Positions 8,428 to 18,657 are shown, numbered from the stretch's first letter. The stretch: 64,000 bases of DNA from Saccharomycopsis phalli (GCA_020342235.1 CP073219.1:62001-126000), one strand, 5' to 3'. Program-made: numbers and translations. Notes: a model not told the origin generated them from the letters alone.

Positions 8428-10836
8428 ATGAACGCCCAGCACCTCGACAAGACCTCCGGCAGCAAGTCCCCCGAGTCGGACTTTGCCAAGCGATGGCGGA
8501 AAATCCGGGCCTGTGCCCGGTGTCACCGCTTGAAAATGAAATGCTCCTACAACGACCCGAGCTACGGTTCGTGCAAGCGGTGTTTTGATGCCAATGTTGA
8601 GTGTTCGCCGGACGTGGATCCCACACTCAAAAACAGCGTCACCAGGCCGCGGAAAAAGCCGAAAATCGCCAACATCCCCGACTTTAAGAAACTAAACGAA
8701 TATATCCTCAAGATGCGGACCAGCACCCACGACCCCGACAAGCAGAGGCAGGGCATCATGGAGGAGATTAGCAGGCTTCGCAACACCAAGCTACAGTTGA
8801 CAAACTTCATATCACAGATTGACAACTTGATTGGCCTGAAGCAGCAGCAGATAGCCGAAAGCTCCGAGCCCGTGCTTCCTCTCTCGATTGTCACGCCTCA
8901 GAACCTTCCCATCATTCCGTTTGAGCGCAACTTGGTGCTCCAGCTTATCCAGCTAAACTACCTTACCACCGAGATTGTTGCCGAAAAATACCAGACATTC
9001 AAGGACCAGCTACTAGTATACTGGCCGGTCATCCATATCCCAGACTCGTATACCCCAGAGTACCTCACCAAAAACAAGCCCTTGCTACTTCTTTCCTTCC
9101 TAGTCACCTGCTGCTTGTCCCAGAACGACATTACCTTGTACGCCATCTTGAGCTATTACTTGGACATCAACCTCTCGCACAATGTCTTTGTCAAGGGAAA
9201 ATTGTCCTTGGACATTATCCAGTGCTACTTGGTGCTCTCCATGTGGAACAGCCCGCCCAAGGAATGGGGCACTTTCAAGCACCAGCTCCATCTCTTGACC
9301 AGCTTAAACTTAAACTTGGTCGTCGACTTGAGCCTCAAGGCAGACCAGTTGGTGTCCGAATGCTCCCCGTTGGACTTCCCAGACGAAGACGTCTTGCGCA
9401 CGTACCTCATCATCTACTCCTCGTGCGGCTCCTTGGGTCTCAGTCTACCCAAATTCAAGCTCGTCAACTGGTCGTCCACCCACCAACAAGCGTGCGATTA
9501 TTTGCACGACAAGTTTAGCGATGCTGCCAGACGCGAAACCGCGTCCCGCACAGACATTTTTGTCTTCTTCATGTCGCAGTTGATTTCAGTTGGCCAGGAA
9601 ATGACTGCGCAGCTTGAGAGCTCCATTGCTACCTCACTTCTGCACGACACCATTAGCAAGTTCTTGGACAAGTACGAGGACAAATTGTTGAAGTTGATGC
9701 TCAGCTACAAGTACACTGATGTCGACGCACACGCCAAGGAAAACACCCTCGTAGGCCTCACATACCAGCAAATAATGATGATGATGTATGACCATCTACT
9801 CTACCGCACCTTGTCTTCCTCGTTGATCCTCTATGTGACAAACTCCATGAACAAAGGCGCCTCAAACTCCACAGAGTACAAGACATACAAGCTATCAGTA
9901 AGCATATTGGAGAAGTTGATCTTGGTTTGCAAAAAGTTGGTGGACAACTTTGTCGTTGTAGCCAACCAGACTCTTTGTATTCCGACCTTCTTCCACTACC
10001 GTCCCATGAACTCGTTGATCAGCTTGATCAAGGCCAAGATCTTGATCAAGTTGTTGTTGTTTGAGCTCGACAGCAAGACAGTTAATCAAGAAGTCCTCCA
10101 AGACATTACTGGACTCGACTTTAACCTCCGCTACTTCTTTAACAAGTTTTACCTCGACTACGAGTCGCATGCCAAGAACTCGGTGGTGTTTGAGAAGATG
10201 TTTGTGATCATCAAGAAGATCAGAAAGCTAATACGGCTAGTGGACAATCTATTGAATAAGCGGAACCCGCGCAAGCGGTCTGCGATGCTCTTAAACAGCG
10301 AGTCTCTGGGGGCCGAGACGATTGCAGGGTTCAGTTTCAAAGTGCTGGACGGTCAAGACGAGACGGAGGTGCCGAGAGACAATTTGACGGTGACGTCGGG
10401 GTTGGCAAACAACGATTTATTGAATCTCTTGTATGAGCTTGGAAGCGAGCCTGCGGTGGAGAATATCGACATGTTTGAGTTGAATCCACATATCCGGCGG
10501 AAGAAAAGGAGCAGGGAGAGGAAGGAGACGCATGCTGGGGATGGCGAGAAGGATATGAGCACGTTTGTCACGGAATTGTTTTCGCACAGCTTGTTTGACG
10601 ATATTATCAATGCGCCAGACGTGCTGGATTTCATGGATATTGGCCAAGGGACGGGTGCTTTGCAAGTGGGTGCGGATGTACCTAGCGTCTGTGAGCCAGG
10701 GAACGAGGCCCATCGGCTTCACAATATCAACGAGTTTCTCAGCGTGCCGATGGAGGAGTTGGTGAGTGTTGGAAGCATGGAGTTTGAGCCGTTTTGGGCG
10801 AATAAGCAGGACGATGTGGGAGGGGATATGGGCTGA
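8428..10836 (+). CDS. Zn2Cys6 transcription factor (LEU3/WAR1-like cluster)
   Basis: 802 aa. N-terminal zinc cluster RACARCHRLKMKCSYNDP then SCKRCFDANVEC: C-X2-C-X6-C-X8-C-X2-C-X6-C, followed by a basic RPRKKPK stretch. The long C5-loop resembles Leu3/War1-type clusters, but I cannot assign an orthologue. A coiled coil (about residues 95-130) and a long helical middle region follow; the last ~200 residues are acidic and hydrophobic, as in activation domains (NNDLLNLLYELGS, DDIINAPDV). The frame is open to 8407 only through TTG; ATG at 8428 is the first Met. There are several CTG codons in the C-terminal part, which read better as Ser (KVSDGQDE, DVSDFMDI). Confidence 0.88.
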   Translation: MNAQHLDKTSGSKSPESDFAKRWRKIRACARCHRLKMKCSYNDPSYGSCKRCFDANVECSPDVDPTLKNSVTRPRKKPKIANIPDFKKLNEYILKMRTSTHDPDKQRQGIMEEISRLRNTKLQLTNFISQIDNLIGLKQQQIAESSEPVLPLSIVTPQNLPIIPFERNLVLQLIQLNYLTTEIVAEKYQTFKDQLLVYWPVIHIPDSYTPEYLTKNKPLLLLSFLVTCCLSQNDITLYAILSYYLDINLSHNVFVKGKLSLDIIQCYLVLSMWNSPPKEWGTFKHQLHLLTSLNLNLVVDLSLKADQLVSECSPLDFPDEDVLRTYLIIYSSCGSLGLSLPKFKLVNWSSTHQQACDYLHDKFSDAARRETASRTDIFVFFMSQLISVGQEMTAQLESSIATSLLHDTISKFLDKYEDKLLKLMLSYKYTDVDAHAKENTLVGLTYQQIMMMMYDHLLYRTLSSSLILYVTNSMNKGASNSTEYKTYKLSVSILEKLILVCKKLVDNFVVVANQTLCIPTFFHYRPMNSLISLIKAKILIKLLLFELDSKTVNQEVLQDITGLDFNLRYFFNKFYLDYESHAKNSVVFEKMFVIIKKIRKLIRLVDNLLNKRNPRKRSAMLLNSESLGAETIAGFSFKVLDGQDETEVPRDNLTVTSGLANNDLLNLLYELGSEPAVENIDMFELNPHIRRKKRSRERKETHAGDGEKDMSTFVTELFSHSLFDDIINAPDVLDFMDIGQGTGALQVGADVPSVCEPGNEAHRLHNINEFLSVPMEELVSVGSMEFEPFWANKQDDVGGDMG

Positions 10837-10854
10837 TGATATGTATGTTATACT

Positions 10855-10965
10855 ATAATAATAATTATTCAAGGCTATAGATATAGTAAGCAGAGGAGAT
10901 GTATACTTTGTCGTCAACGACTAAGGACGGCTATGTAGTTGGAAGAAAACTCTGCGACAGAGATG
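10855..10965 (-). mobile_element. Fragment of retroelement-like repeat B
   Basis: Read on the minus strand it carries the block CTCTGTCGCAGAGTTTTCTT..CCGTCC..GTATACATCTCCTCTGC..CTATAGCCTT followed by an (ATT)n tail, shared with copies at 34.96-35.11, 44.35-44.67 and 59.14-59.22 kb. Short, eroded fossil fragment. Confidence 0.5.
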
Positions 10966-11038
10966 TAAAACTTTGACTAGAGCTAGTGAGATGTAAATTA
11001 ATGGGCATTGGAGGGGCAGATGGATGTGTATGTTGTAC

Positions 11039-11353
11039 TGTAATAAAATAGGGTTGCATTTCCTTCTGAAGCTACACTAATCTGTTGGTTTCTCACATGC
11101 TTCTTGGCTACGCACCATTTCCACTTCTTTCGGCAATTGCTAGTCTTTCAATTGCACCTCTTTCATTTATTGGTCGTGCTTTATCTCCCTGAAATCATTA
11201 TTTTGAAGATAAATACCAATCCCAATAGGTGTTGGTTCTTGTCTGACAGAAGGTTATTTCATTTTCAAGTATAAACAGCCCTACTTTTCTTTGAATTGTC
11301 GAGCGAATATATTTTAGTCATTTACCAACTGGTATTCCAGTTTTCATATTACA
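11039..11353 (+). mobile_element. Solo LTR, family A
   Basis: 315 bp, TGTAATAAAATAGGG at the start and CATATTACA at the end, flanked by TGTAC and TATAC, which may be a decayed 5-bp target duplication. The TATA-like AGTATAAACAG lies ~90 bp from the 3' end, as expected for an LTR promoter. No internal element remains. This is the cleanest full-length reference copy of the family in the window. Confidence 0.75.
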
Positions 11354-11426
11354 TATACTATTATATACAGGATGTCTAGGGGCAGATAGATGTGTATGTT
11401 ATAGAGGATGGCTACGCACATGGATG
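11354..11426 (+). repeat. Minisatellite between two LTRs
   Basis: Units with TATTATATACAGGATG and GGATGGCTACGCACATGGATG, part of the same array as 11657..11825, which the minus-strand LTR at 11427 interrupts. Confidence 0.6.
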
Positions 11427-11656
11427 TGTAATATAGTAACTAGGATACGTGTTGGTAAAATAGCTAAATATATATTCGCTAGACTATTCAAAGAATAACC
11501 GAGCTATTTATATCTGGAGAAAGTAAGACATATTTTTTGGTCAGAGGTCATGAAAACGCAGTGTTATCGTGGAGAGGAAATGGGCTTGGCTATATTGTTT
11601 ACTGGAGGCGAAACAGATTGGAAATAGATTTTTAGGCCAATCCTTTCTTTATTACA
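11427..11656 (-). mobile_element. Solo LTR, family A, shorter variant
   Basis: 230 bp from TGTAATATAGTAACTAGG to CTTTATTACA. In its own orientation (minus strand) the last ~100 bp match the other LTRs (TATTCGCTAGACTATTCAAAG on the plus strand), while the upstream half differs. No clear target duplication. Solo and old. Confidence 0.65.
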
Positions 11657-11825
11657 TGTACTATTATATAGAGGATGGCTACGCACTAGCTATGATGTTA
11701 TACAAGATGGCTACGCACTAACTATGATGTTATATATACAGGATGGCTACACACTAGCTATGAAGTTATACCATACAAGATAACTACGGGGATATGTACG
11801 TTATACTATATTATATACAGGATGT
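11657..11825 (+). repeat. Minisatellite at the MSS51 3' end
   Basis: About four copies of a 33-37 bp unit, GGATGGCTACGCACTAGCTA plus TGATGTTATATACA. The last degenerate unit (ATATACAGGATGTCTATG) abuts the MSS51 stop codon. GGCTACGCAC also occurs inside family-A LTRs, which hints at a shared origin. Confidence 0.75.
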
Positions 11826-13076
11826 CTATGTCTTAACTGCATGATATCGTTTCCCTCTAAACCCAAACACATATTGATTCAACTGGTACACCTCGCGAGG
11901 CTCCATGTCATTGACCTCCCACTTGCTGGAGCCAAAGACGTTCTTTGTCATTTCAAAGAGCGGGTCGATCTTGTCGCCAAAGTTATTTTCGACCCACGAG
12001 TGGTCCTTGACCGCCTCTGAGTGGCTGTATCCCGTGACAAACACCGGGCACTTTGTTTCAATCAAGCCCTTGACTGTGACCAACCAATTTGCGTTCAAGG
12101 CCTCGGAGGCGCCAAAGCCCGGGTGGAACACAAAGAACGAGTCCAAGTACGGGTCATAAGGGAAAAAGTCGCCTGCCTCATGGTAGACGTGGAAAAAGTC
12201 GGTATGCGAGACCATTTTCAAGTCGTAGTCGTACCGCTTGGCGATGGCATGCGAGCTCATTTCGTACTGGTGCTTGTCCTTGTTGTAGTTACACTCTGGC
12301 CCGATGAAATGGATTTCAAAGTCAACGTTTGGGAAGAGGTAGCACAACTGCTTCCAGACGTGGCCCGGGAGCTGTGACTCGGCCCGGGCTCCTACGATGA
12401 AGAAGCGCATGGGCCGGTCCTTGATGGAGTTGCCCTGTTCCGGGTACATGGTGTAGCGCAACGCGGCAATGGACTTGAGCCCCTCCAAGGTGACTGGGCC
12501 CTTGGGCTTGAGCAGATATGGCGAGTATCGGTGGAGAATCGACCCGATGGTAAGCGGGTACGACAAGATCTTGGTCACGTGCGCCATGTTGAAGATGGAG
12601 TCCATGGAGTAGAACGAGCGGGTGTAGAAGAACGAGTCCCAGTTGGCGAAGTTGAGCGCCAGGTCCTGCGGCTGCTCGCCCGGGAAGTTGAACTCGGGGA
12701 ACGCTCGGCCCGACCGCAAGTCGTGTTCGAAGACGTTGGCCAATTTCAAGAGCTCGTACTTTTTCTCGGCGTGGTATGCGGTGTCTGCTTCCCAGGCGTC
12801 ACGCGAGTGGTGCGTCGGGATGCCCGACAACGGACAGGTGTAGTTGATCTCCTTGCCGGTGACTGCGCATTTTGCATTGGCCCGGATCCACGCTGCTCTC
12901 ATTCGCAAGTCCGTGGACGGAGAACTGTCCCAGGGATGGAACCGGTTCTCGATGGTGGGCTCGTCGGGCCGCGGAGGCGGATCAAAGCCAAGCACGTTCT
13001 TTATAAACGTCACAATGCCCCGCTTACCTGGAGCGTGGACACTAGGGTTACACCTGGATATCGAACGAGCGAGCAT
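11826..13076 (-). CDS. MSS51: COX1 mRNA translational activator Mss51
   Basis: 416 aa mitochondrial inner-membrane-associated protein. In yeast it activates translation of COX1 mRNA and binds new Cox1, coupling synthesis to assembly of cytochrome oxidase. Highly similar to known Mss51: FIKNVLGFDPPPRPDEPT, CPLSGIPTHHSR, FFYTRSFYSMDS, LPGHVWKQL, DFFPYDPYLDSFF and FGFRGKRYH near the end. The first cysteine motif reads CAVTGK where the S. cerevisiae protein, as I recall it, has CPVTGK, one of two haem-type CP motifs; the second, CPLSG, is intact. ATG at 13076 (MLARSISRCNPSVH, a basic presequence) is chosen; the longer open frame runs antisense through OCT1. Divergent from OCT1 over 97 bp. Confidence 0.95.
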   Translation of the reverse strand: MLARSISRCNPSVHAPGKRGIVTFIKNVLGFDPPPRPDEPTIENRFHPWDSSPSTDLRMRAAWIRANAKCAVTGKEINYTCPLSGIPTHHSRDAWEADTAYHAEKKYELLKLANVFEHDLRSGRAFPEFNFPGEQPQDLALNFANWDSFFYTRSFYSMDSIFNMAHVTKILSYPLTIGSILHRYSPYLLKPKGPVTLEGLKSIAALRYTMYPEQGNSIKDRPMRFFIVGARAESQLPGHVWKQLCYLFPNVDFEIHFIGPECNYNKDKHQYEMSSHAIAKRYDYDLKMVSHTDFFHVYHEAGDFFPYDPYLDSFFVFHPGFGASEALNANWLVTVKGLIETKCPVFVTGYSHSEAVKDHSWVENNFGDKIDPLFEMTKNVFGSSKWEVNDMEPREVYQLNQYVFGFRGKRYHAVKT

Positions 13077-13130
13077 GGTGTGAAGGTACCGAGGCCACTT
13101 GAAAAAAAAAATGTCGCCCCATATCCCGGT

Positions 13131-13136
13131 CACGTG
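13131..13136. promoter_or_regulatory. CACGTG box between MSS51 and OCT1
   Basis: GGTCACGTGACGG lies centrally in the 97-bp gap between two divergent mitochondrial genes, 55 bp from the MSS51 ATG and 38 bp from the OCT1 ATG. The context TCACGTGA suits Cbf1/Rtg-type bHLH binding; its function is inferred. Confidence 0.55.
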
Positions 13137-13173
13137 ACGGAGGGTCCCCCAATTTTCACGTCGGCATTTGAAC

Positions 13174-15666
13174 ATGGCAATGACGCCGTTGGTACGAGCC
13201 TTGGGGTGCCGTTGGGCGTTGGGCAATGTTCGTGTGGGGCGGCTTTTCCTGCTGCGTGTCCCGCTCCGCAACCAGCTCCAGCAGATCTTCGACAGCGACA
13301 AGTTCTGGCACGCGTACTCCGACGCGTTGTCCTCCATTGGCAGCACGCCCACCGGCTTGTTCAAGAACCCGTACTTGACCTCGGCACAGGGGCTCCGGGA
13401 CTTTACCGACGACATGCTTGGAAACGCACAGAGCATTGTTGAGCATTTGGTGAGCGACACCTCGGACCAGGGCTTGAGGCATTATGTCAAGAACTTGGAC
13501 ACCCTCAGCGACGTCTTGTGCAAGGTGATTGACTTGTGCGAGTTTGTGCGCATCTCGCACCCGGACCCACGGTACTTGGAAGCTGCCCAGGAGTGCCACG
13601 AGAAAATGTACAACTACATGAACGTGTTGAACACCAATGTCAAGTTGTACGACATTTTGAACGACGTGCTCAACCACCGGCCGCGGATCGTTGGCCAGTT
13701 GTCCGAGGAGGAGCTCACCGTCGGCAAGATTCTCCTTGCGGACTTTCGGAAATCAGGCATCGACAAGGACACCCAGACCCGCGACTTGTTCATTGAGTTG
13801 TCGCTGCGGATCTCGGTGATTGGCCAGCACTTTAACAACAACGTCTACGAGTTGGAGCACGAGTCCGTGGCCCTCAGCAAGAGCCAGTTGAAGAGCAGCG
13901 TGTCTCCGGAGATTTACAGCCAGATCCTCAGGGCCCTGGGCAAAATCGCGTCGCTTGGAGCCACAATAAAGGTCAACGTCAACTCGCGCGCCACGTTCAG
14001 CATCTTGCAGAGCTGCCGCAGCGAGGCCTTGCGCAAACAAGTATGGGTGGCTCTCAACAGCACCAGCGACCGTCAGAAGTTGTTGCTCGAGTTGCTCTTG
14101 AACTACCGCAAGATCTTGGCCTTGAAGCTCAACTACCGCACCTTCAGCGAATACCAGTTGGAGGACAAGATGGCCCGCAGCCCGGGCAACGTCTTGACGT
14201 TCTTGAAGCAGTTGGAGCACAAGATCAAGCCCCAGTGCGTCCTGGAACTACGCAGGTTGGCTGACTGCAAGCTCAGAGACTATGCCACCGACCCGCAGTT
14301 CATTGACGTCCCACACTACCGGGATGCAATTGCAGACTTTGACAACAAGGCCCGGAACAAGACCTTGTCTGACCAGGACGTGGTGCAGTTTGTCCGGCCT
14401 TGGGACAGAGACTACTTGATCAACCAGCTACTCGTGAACAAGCGGCGTAAGGAACTACTTCCGATGCTCAAGAACAACGAGATCACCAGCCAGACGATCT
14501 CGAGCTTTTTTTCCTTGGGCACTGTGTTCTCCAACCTCTCCAAGCTCTTGACCAGCATCTACGGCGTGAAGCTAAAGATTGACAAGCCGCTTCGCGGCGA
14601 AATCTGGCACAAGGACGTGCGCAAGTTGTTGGTGGTCAACTCCGACAACGAAAATGACATTGTCGGCATTATTTACTTGGACTTGTTTGAGCGGCCAGGC
14701 AAGTCGCCCAACCCAGCACACTTTACCATTGTCTGTTCGCGGCAAATCACCGACTCCAAGGAGTTGGACCATTGCGAGGTGTTGAATCGGCCCAACCAGG
14801 GACCAAAGTACATCCAGTGCATCGAGACTCCTCAGCATGAGGTGTACCAGTTGCCGATCATCACGTTGATTTGCAACTTTGCCAAGTCCAACGGCGCGTC
14901 GTTCTTGACCCTCGGCGAAGTCGAGACGCTTTTCCACGAGATGGGCCACTCGCTCCACTCGATGTTTGCCCGAACAAAGTTGCACAACGTCAGTGGCACC
15001 AGGTGTCTCACTGACTTTGTGGAGTTGCCCAGCATTCTCATGGAGACGTTCAGCAAGGATGCGCGGGTGTTGAACTTCCTTGGGCAGCACCATGAGGGCG
15101 AAGACGACTTCAAGGCGAGGTTGGTGAGCTTGCACCAGTCGGAGAATCTGGTGTTGAAGTACTGCGACATTTACGCGCAGTTGAAGATGGCGTATCTCGA
15201 CCAGCAGTTGTACTTGAACACACCCAACCCAGTGTGCAAGATCGACGGGAAGGAGGTGGAAATCACGCCGGAGAACCTGGACTTGATTACGATTGACAAC
15301 TTGGACGAGCTTGTGTCGTCGCGGTTGAACTACTCCAAGCAGTTGTTCCACGACTGCGAGGCGCAGCTACAGATATTCAACGACCAGGAATCGTCGTGGT
15401 ACGGCAAGTTTGGGCATTTATTCACCTATGGCGTGACGTACTATACCTATCTCTTTGACCGGGCCATCAGCTCGAAGATATACCAGGAGCTATTCCTTGA
15501 GGATCCTTTCAATCGCACCAACGGCGTGATTGTCAAGGAGAGCATTCTCAAGTGGGGCGGCAGTCGCAATCCGTGGCAGTGCATTGGAGACTGTTTGAAC
15601 GATCCGCGGTTGAGGCAAGGCGACGAGAAGAGCATGAAGGTGATTGGCGAGGCAGAAATGAAGTGA
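13174..15666 (+). CDS. OCT1: Mitochondrial intermediate peptidase
   Basis: 830 aa M3-family metallopeptidase of the matrix. It removes an octapeptide from precursors already cut by the matrix processing peptidase. The N-terminus (MAMTPLVRALGCRWALGNVR) is an Arg-rich presequence. The zinc site is FHEMGHSLHSM, with the downstream Glu in DFVELPSILMETF; the C-terminal GHLFTYGVTYYTYLFDRAIS is also typical. It is a little longer than the S. cerevisiae enzyme (~770 aa). The upstream TTG at 13168 is not a start; ATG at 13174 is. Strong preference for C/G at third positions. Confidence 0.96.
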   Translation: MAMTPLVRALGCRWALGNVRVGRLFLLRVPLRNQLQQIFDSDKFWHAYSDALSSIGSTPTGLFKNPYLTSAQGLRDFTDDMLGNAQSIVEHLVSDTSDQGLRHYVKNLDTLSDVLCKVIDLCEFVRISHPDPRYLEAAQECHEKMYNYMNVLNTNVKLYDILNDVLNHRPRIVGQLSEEELTVGKILLADFRKSGIDKDTQTRDLFIELSLRISVIGQHFNNNVYELEHESVALSKSQLKSSVSPEIYSQILRALGKIASLGATIKVNVNSRATFSILQSCRSEALRKQVWVALNSTSDRQKLLLELLLNYRKILALKLNYRTFSEYQLEDKMARSPGNVLTFLKQLEHKIKPQCVLELRRLADCKLRDYATDPQFIDVPHYRDAIADFDNKARNKTLSDQDVVQFVRPWDRDYLINQLLVNKRRKELLPMLKNNEITSQTISSFFSLGTVFSNLSKLLTSIYGVKLKIDKPLRGEIWHKDVRKLLVVNSDNENDIVGIIYLDLFERPGKSPNPAHFTIVCSRQITDSKELDHCEVLNRPNQGPKYIQCIETPQHEVYQLPIITLICNFAKSNGASFLTLGEVETLFHEMGHSLHSMFARTKLHNVSGTRCLTDFVELPSILMETFSKDARVLNFLGQHHEGEDDFKARLVSLHQSENLVLKYCDIYAQLKMAYLDQQLYLNTPNPVCKIDGKEVEITPENLDLITIDNLDELVSSRLNYSKQLFHDCEAQLQIFNDQESSWYGKFGHLFTYGVTYYTYLFDRAISSKIYQELFLEDPFNRTNGVIVKESILKWGGSRNPWQCIGDCLNDPRLRQGDEKSMKVIGEAEMK

Positions 15667-15925
15667 ACGTGTACGCAATAGTGCATCTGGTTATAGAGCA
15701 GCGCAAAACGGCTAGGCCATGTAGCATTAATAGAGTTGTCATTGCATGTTGTAACCGTGTATTCCAGATTGGGAAGGCATTTGCTTATCACTGGACGGAG
15801 AACAATGTACCGTGATTTTATACACGGTCTGCAATGCCAAGCGGTGTAGTATGATTACAGTAATGGTGCCATATAGAAGATCATTATGTACGTTGATTGA
15901 ATCGGCACACACTCTTGCCCACATC
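15667..15925. other. OCT1 3' flank
   Basis: About 260 bp of unremarkable sequence between the OCT1 stop and the CT-rich array. Small reading frames on both strands have no family resemblance. Confidence 0.5.
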
Positions 15926-16360
15926 TCTCTCTCTCTCTCACTCTCTCTCTCTCACTCTCTCACTCTCTCTCACTTGTCCTTCTCACTTATCTCACTTGTC
16001 CTTCTCACCTATCTGACTTACCTCTGACTTACCCACATATCTCTCTATCTCTCTCATTTATCTCACTTATCTCACTCTCTCACTCTCTCACTCTCTCACT
16101 CTCTCACTCTCTCACTCTCTCACTCTCTCACTCTCTCACTTATCCCACTTCTCACTTATCTCACTCTCTCACTCTCTCACTCTCTCATTCTCTCACTCTC
16201 TCACTCTCTCACTCTCTCACTCTCTCACTCTCTCACTCTCTCACTCTCTCACTCTCTCACTTATCCCACTTCTCACTTATCTCACTCTCTCACTCTCTCA
16301 CTCTCTCACTCTCTCACTTATCCCACTTCTCACTTATCTCCCCTCCCCTATCTCCCCTCC
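15926..16360 (+). repeat. (CTCTCA)n microsatellite with CACTTATC interruptions
   Basis: Roughly 435 bp of CT-rich repeat, mainly CTCTCA hexamers, with a higher-order interruption ACTTATCCCACTTCTCACTT occurring three times. It fills the gap between convergent OCT1 and PEX7 and ends almost at the PEX7 stop codon, so it would be in the PEX7 3' UTR as a long GA-rich RNA. Confidence 0.95.
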
Positions 16361-16361
16361 C

Positions 16362-17435
16362 CTATCTACCAACATTCCACACATGAACCATTTTATCCCA
16401 CCCAGTAGTCACCACCCACCCAGGCTCACCCCACAACGACCAATCTCCCCCAATGACAAACTCACTGTGCCGGTTAAACACCTTCGAACACGCCCCCGTG
16501 TGATTAACCCTTCTCGAGTAACTTGCCTTTGGGTCAGTGGTATCATGCCAGATCCGCGCCGTCATGTCATAGCTGCAACTCAAGAGCTCCGACCCGTTGT
16601 GCGGCGACCAAGTGACGTTCCTCACGGCAAACTGGTGGCCCATGAGCTCGTTTTGCGGCGTGGGACCGACCCCCAGCCCAGAAAACGGGCTGCTGATCAT
16701 CCTCAAGTCCCAGATCCTGATCGACTTGTCCACCCCAGAGGTTGCAATCACCGTCGACCGGTACTTGTTAAAGTCAAGCCCGAGCGCCTCGAGCCCGTTG
16801 TGAGCCACAATGTCGAGCTGGAGCGGCCGTTGTGCCCGGATATCCCACATTTGAAGCCGTGACGACGCCGTCACCGAGGCAATAAGGTTTGCGTCGTGCG
16901 GCGAGAACTTGGCTTGGTACACACACTCCTGGTTCACTGTGTGTGCCTGTGTGGATCGCGAAACCGGCACTTGTGACGGCTTCAATTGAGGAGCCGATCC
17001 GCTCGATAACGTCCGGAGACTCTGCTTGGCTCCAGGGGACCATAGCTTGATTGTGCCGTCCCACGACGACGAGATGAAGGTCTGCTTCGACACGAGGTTC
17101 CAGTTCACCGAGAACACTTCCTTGGGGTGCTCGTGCCACACAGCTACTGGGTACTGGTTCACTTTTGCGTCAAACAACCGCACCGATCCGTCGCCGTTTG
17201 CAGTCACAATCTGGTTCTCGTGTGTCTCCGACCACGCGACATCAAACAAACAGTCCTGGGTGTCAAACTGGACATCTGGGGTAATGGATCCATTGGGCTG
17301 GATGGTCAAGACCAAAAGCTTGCCGTTGCCCGCAAGCCCGTAGTTTGCTGCAGCTCCTACCGCGATTTTATTGTCGTAAAACGACGAGTACTTTGCCGCA
17401 AACCCACTGTAGCCCGGTATTCGATATGATAGCAT
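16362..17435 (-). CDS. PEX7: Peroxisomal PTS2 import receptor
   Basis: 357 aa WD40 beta-propeller that binds N-terminal PTS2 signals in the cytosol and, with a Pex20/Pex21-type co-receptor, delivers thiolase-like cargo to the peroxisome. Starts MLSYRIPGYSGFAAKYSSFYDNKIAV, close to Pex7 orthologues (N-terminal 20 residues are diagnostic). Repeats are visible as HPKEVFSVNWN..SSSWDGTIKLW, ISSVTASSRLQMWD-like blades, SGVDKSIRIWDLR, CSYDMTARIW and TTGWDKMVHVWN at the end. Convergent with OCT1 across the CT-rich array. An antisense ORF that begins at its ATG is rejected. Confidence 0.94.
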   Translation of the reverse strand: MLSYRIPGYSGFAAKYSSFYDNKIAVGAAANYGLAGNGKLLVLTIQPNGSITPDVQFDTQDCLFDVAWSETHENQIVTANGDGSVRLFDAKVNQYPVAVWHEHPKEVFSVNWNLVSKQTFISSSWDGTIKLWSPGAKQSLRTLSSGSAPQLKPSQVPVSRSTQAHTVNQECVYQAKFSPHDANLIASVTASSRLQMWDIRAQRPLQLDIVAHNGLEALGLDFNKYRSTVIATSGVDKSIRIWDLRMISSPFSGLGVGPTPQNELMGHQFAVRNVTWSPHNGSELLSCSYDMTARIWHDTTDPKASYSRRVNHTGACSKVFNRHSEFVIGGDWSLWGEPGWVVTTGWDKMVHVWNVGR

Positions 17436-18657
17436 GGCTGCTTTGCTCCGTACCTGGGCAAATCCACCCGATATACATCACGTGATACAAGTCCATTGGC
17501 TCGCAGTTGATTTAAAATCCACTGTCCGGTTCGCAATTTTCGTGCCAATAATAATAATAATATTTATTTTTGTATTTAGCTATATATTGTCTCCGGCAAT
17601 ACGGTTATTCGACAGATATATTTTCACTCAGGAACATCCTGAGGCAGCATTGCTGTTGAAGAAAACCCTTTGTCAACCCTCATGCGGTTGCCTGGGATTA
17701 AAAACTTCAATGGAGGCAGTTATATTGTTGGTGCTTGGTGCTTGTATGGATTGTGTAAGAAGCCTGGTCACTCTTGTTGTCGAATGTGACCGCTGAATCT
17801 CATCATGTGTTGGAGGAATCATATTCCAACACGTTCTGGTAGTTCGTGCCAATGATTGTACTTTTGATTACGTCTCTGTAGCCAGTGATGGAGTAACGCA
17901 CATGTCCAATGAAGAAATTTATACATTGTATTATTGGTTTCTCTGGTGGATTTATAGGCCCTGTCGATCATGGATATGGCAATTGACTAACATATCATGA
18001 TGGAACTGTGCTACAATATGTACAAACATCATGAAAATAGTTAATCTTATCTTGTGTCAATTACCTTGTGTCAATTACTTTTTACCTCCTACCATAATAC
18101 CTCCCTCGTGACAAAATACCTCACCACATACCATAATACCTCACTCGTAACAAATCACCTCACCACCTACCATAATACTTCCCTTGTGCCTAAATACCTC
18201 CCTCGTTCTTTCATCTTGCCCTTCCGTCTCTCAATCACCCAAATCTTCTCTACAAGACCTTGCATTCCCTAGGATCGCATACATACCATGATAGTCCCTT
18301 CTCACAGCATACATTCCCAGACCACATTGCTACATTTACAAAACTACCATCCTAGATTATATTAACCCTCCCAATATTATCCATGGCTATATCCACCCAA
18401 GGCTAATAACCGGGTAGGCCCAGCACCGGGTAATGAATCTCGGTGCAGCAACCCCAAAATGACAAGGAGAATACAAAATTCCGCAAAATTCAACACACCA
18501 GTCGTCAGCAAACATTGGGTTAAAACGTAAACCTTACTTTGTGACGTTTATTAATATTGAGTTGAATTATTTTTTACGCTGCTCCGGTAAACTAGAAGGT
18601 TTTGCAGGATCAACAACTCTTCTTGTATAAGTGGGCGTTTTCCCGAAAACATTCAAA
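17436..18657. other. Intergenic PEX7 / JHD2 promoter region
   Basis: 1.2 kb with no supported gene. CACGTG at 17479..17484 lies 44 bp from the PEX7 ATG. 17541..17595 (an (ATA)n run, then TTGTATTTAGCTATATATTG and TCTCCGGCAATACGG) recurs near 58.82 and 58.88 kb. 18050..18200 has about six units of the CCTCACCACCTACCATAATA type. The JHD2 promoter lies on the right and is AT-rich. Confidence 0.6.

Noticed and set aside
13077-13460. 128-residue N-terminal extension of MSS51
   Set aside because: Runs antisense through the OCT1 coding region; the presequence-like ATG at 13076 fits orthologues.
17434-17796. 120-codon ORF antisense to and starting at the PEX7 ATG
   Set aside because: Hydrophobic run comes from an (ATA)n tract (IIIIFIFVF); no family likeness; it overlaps the PEX7 start and promoter.
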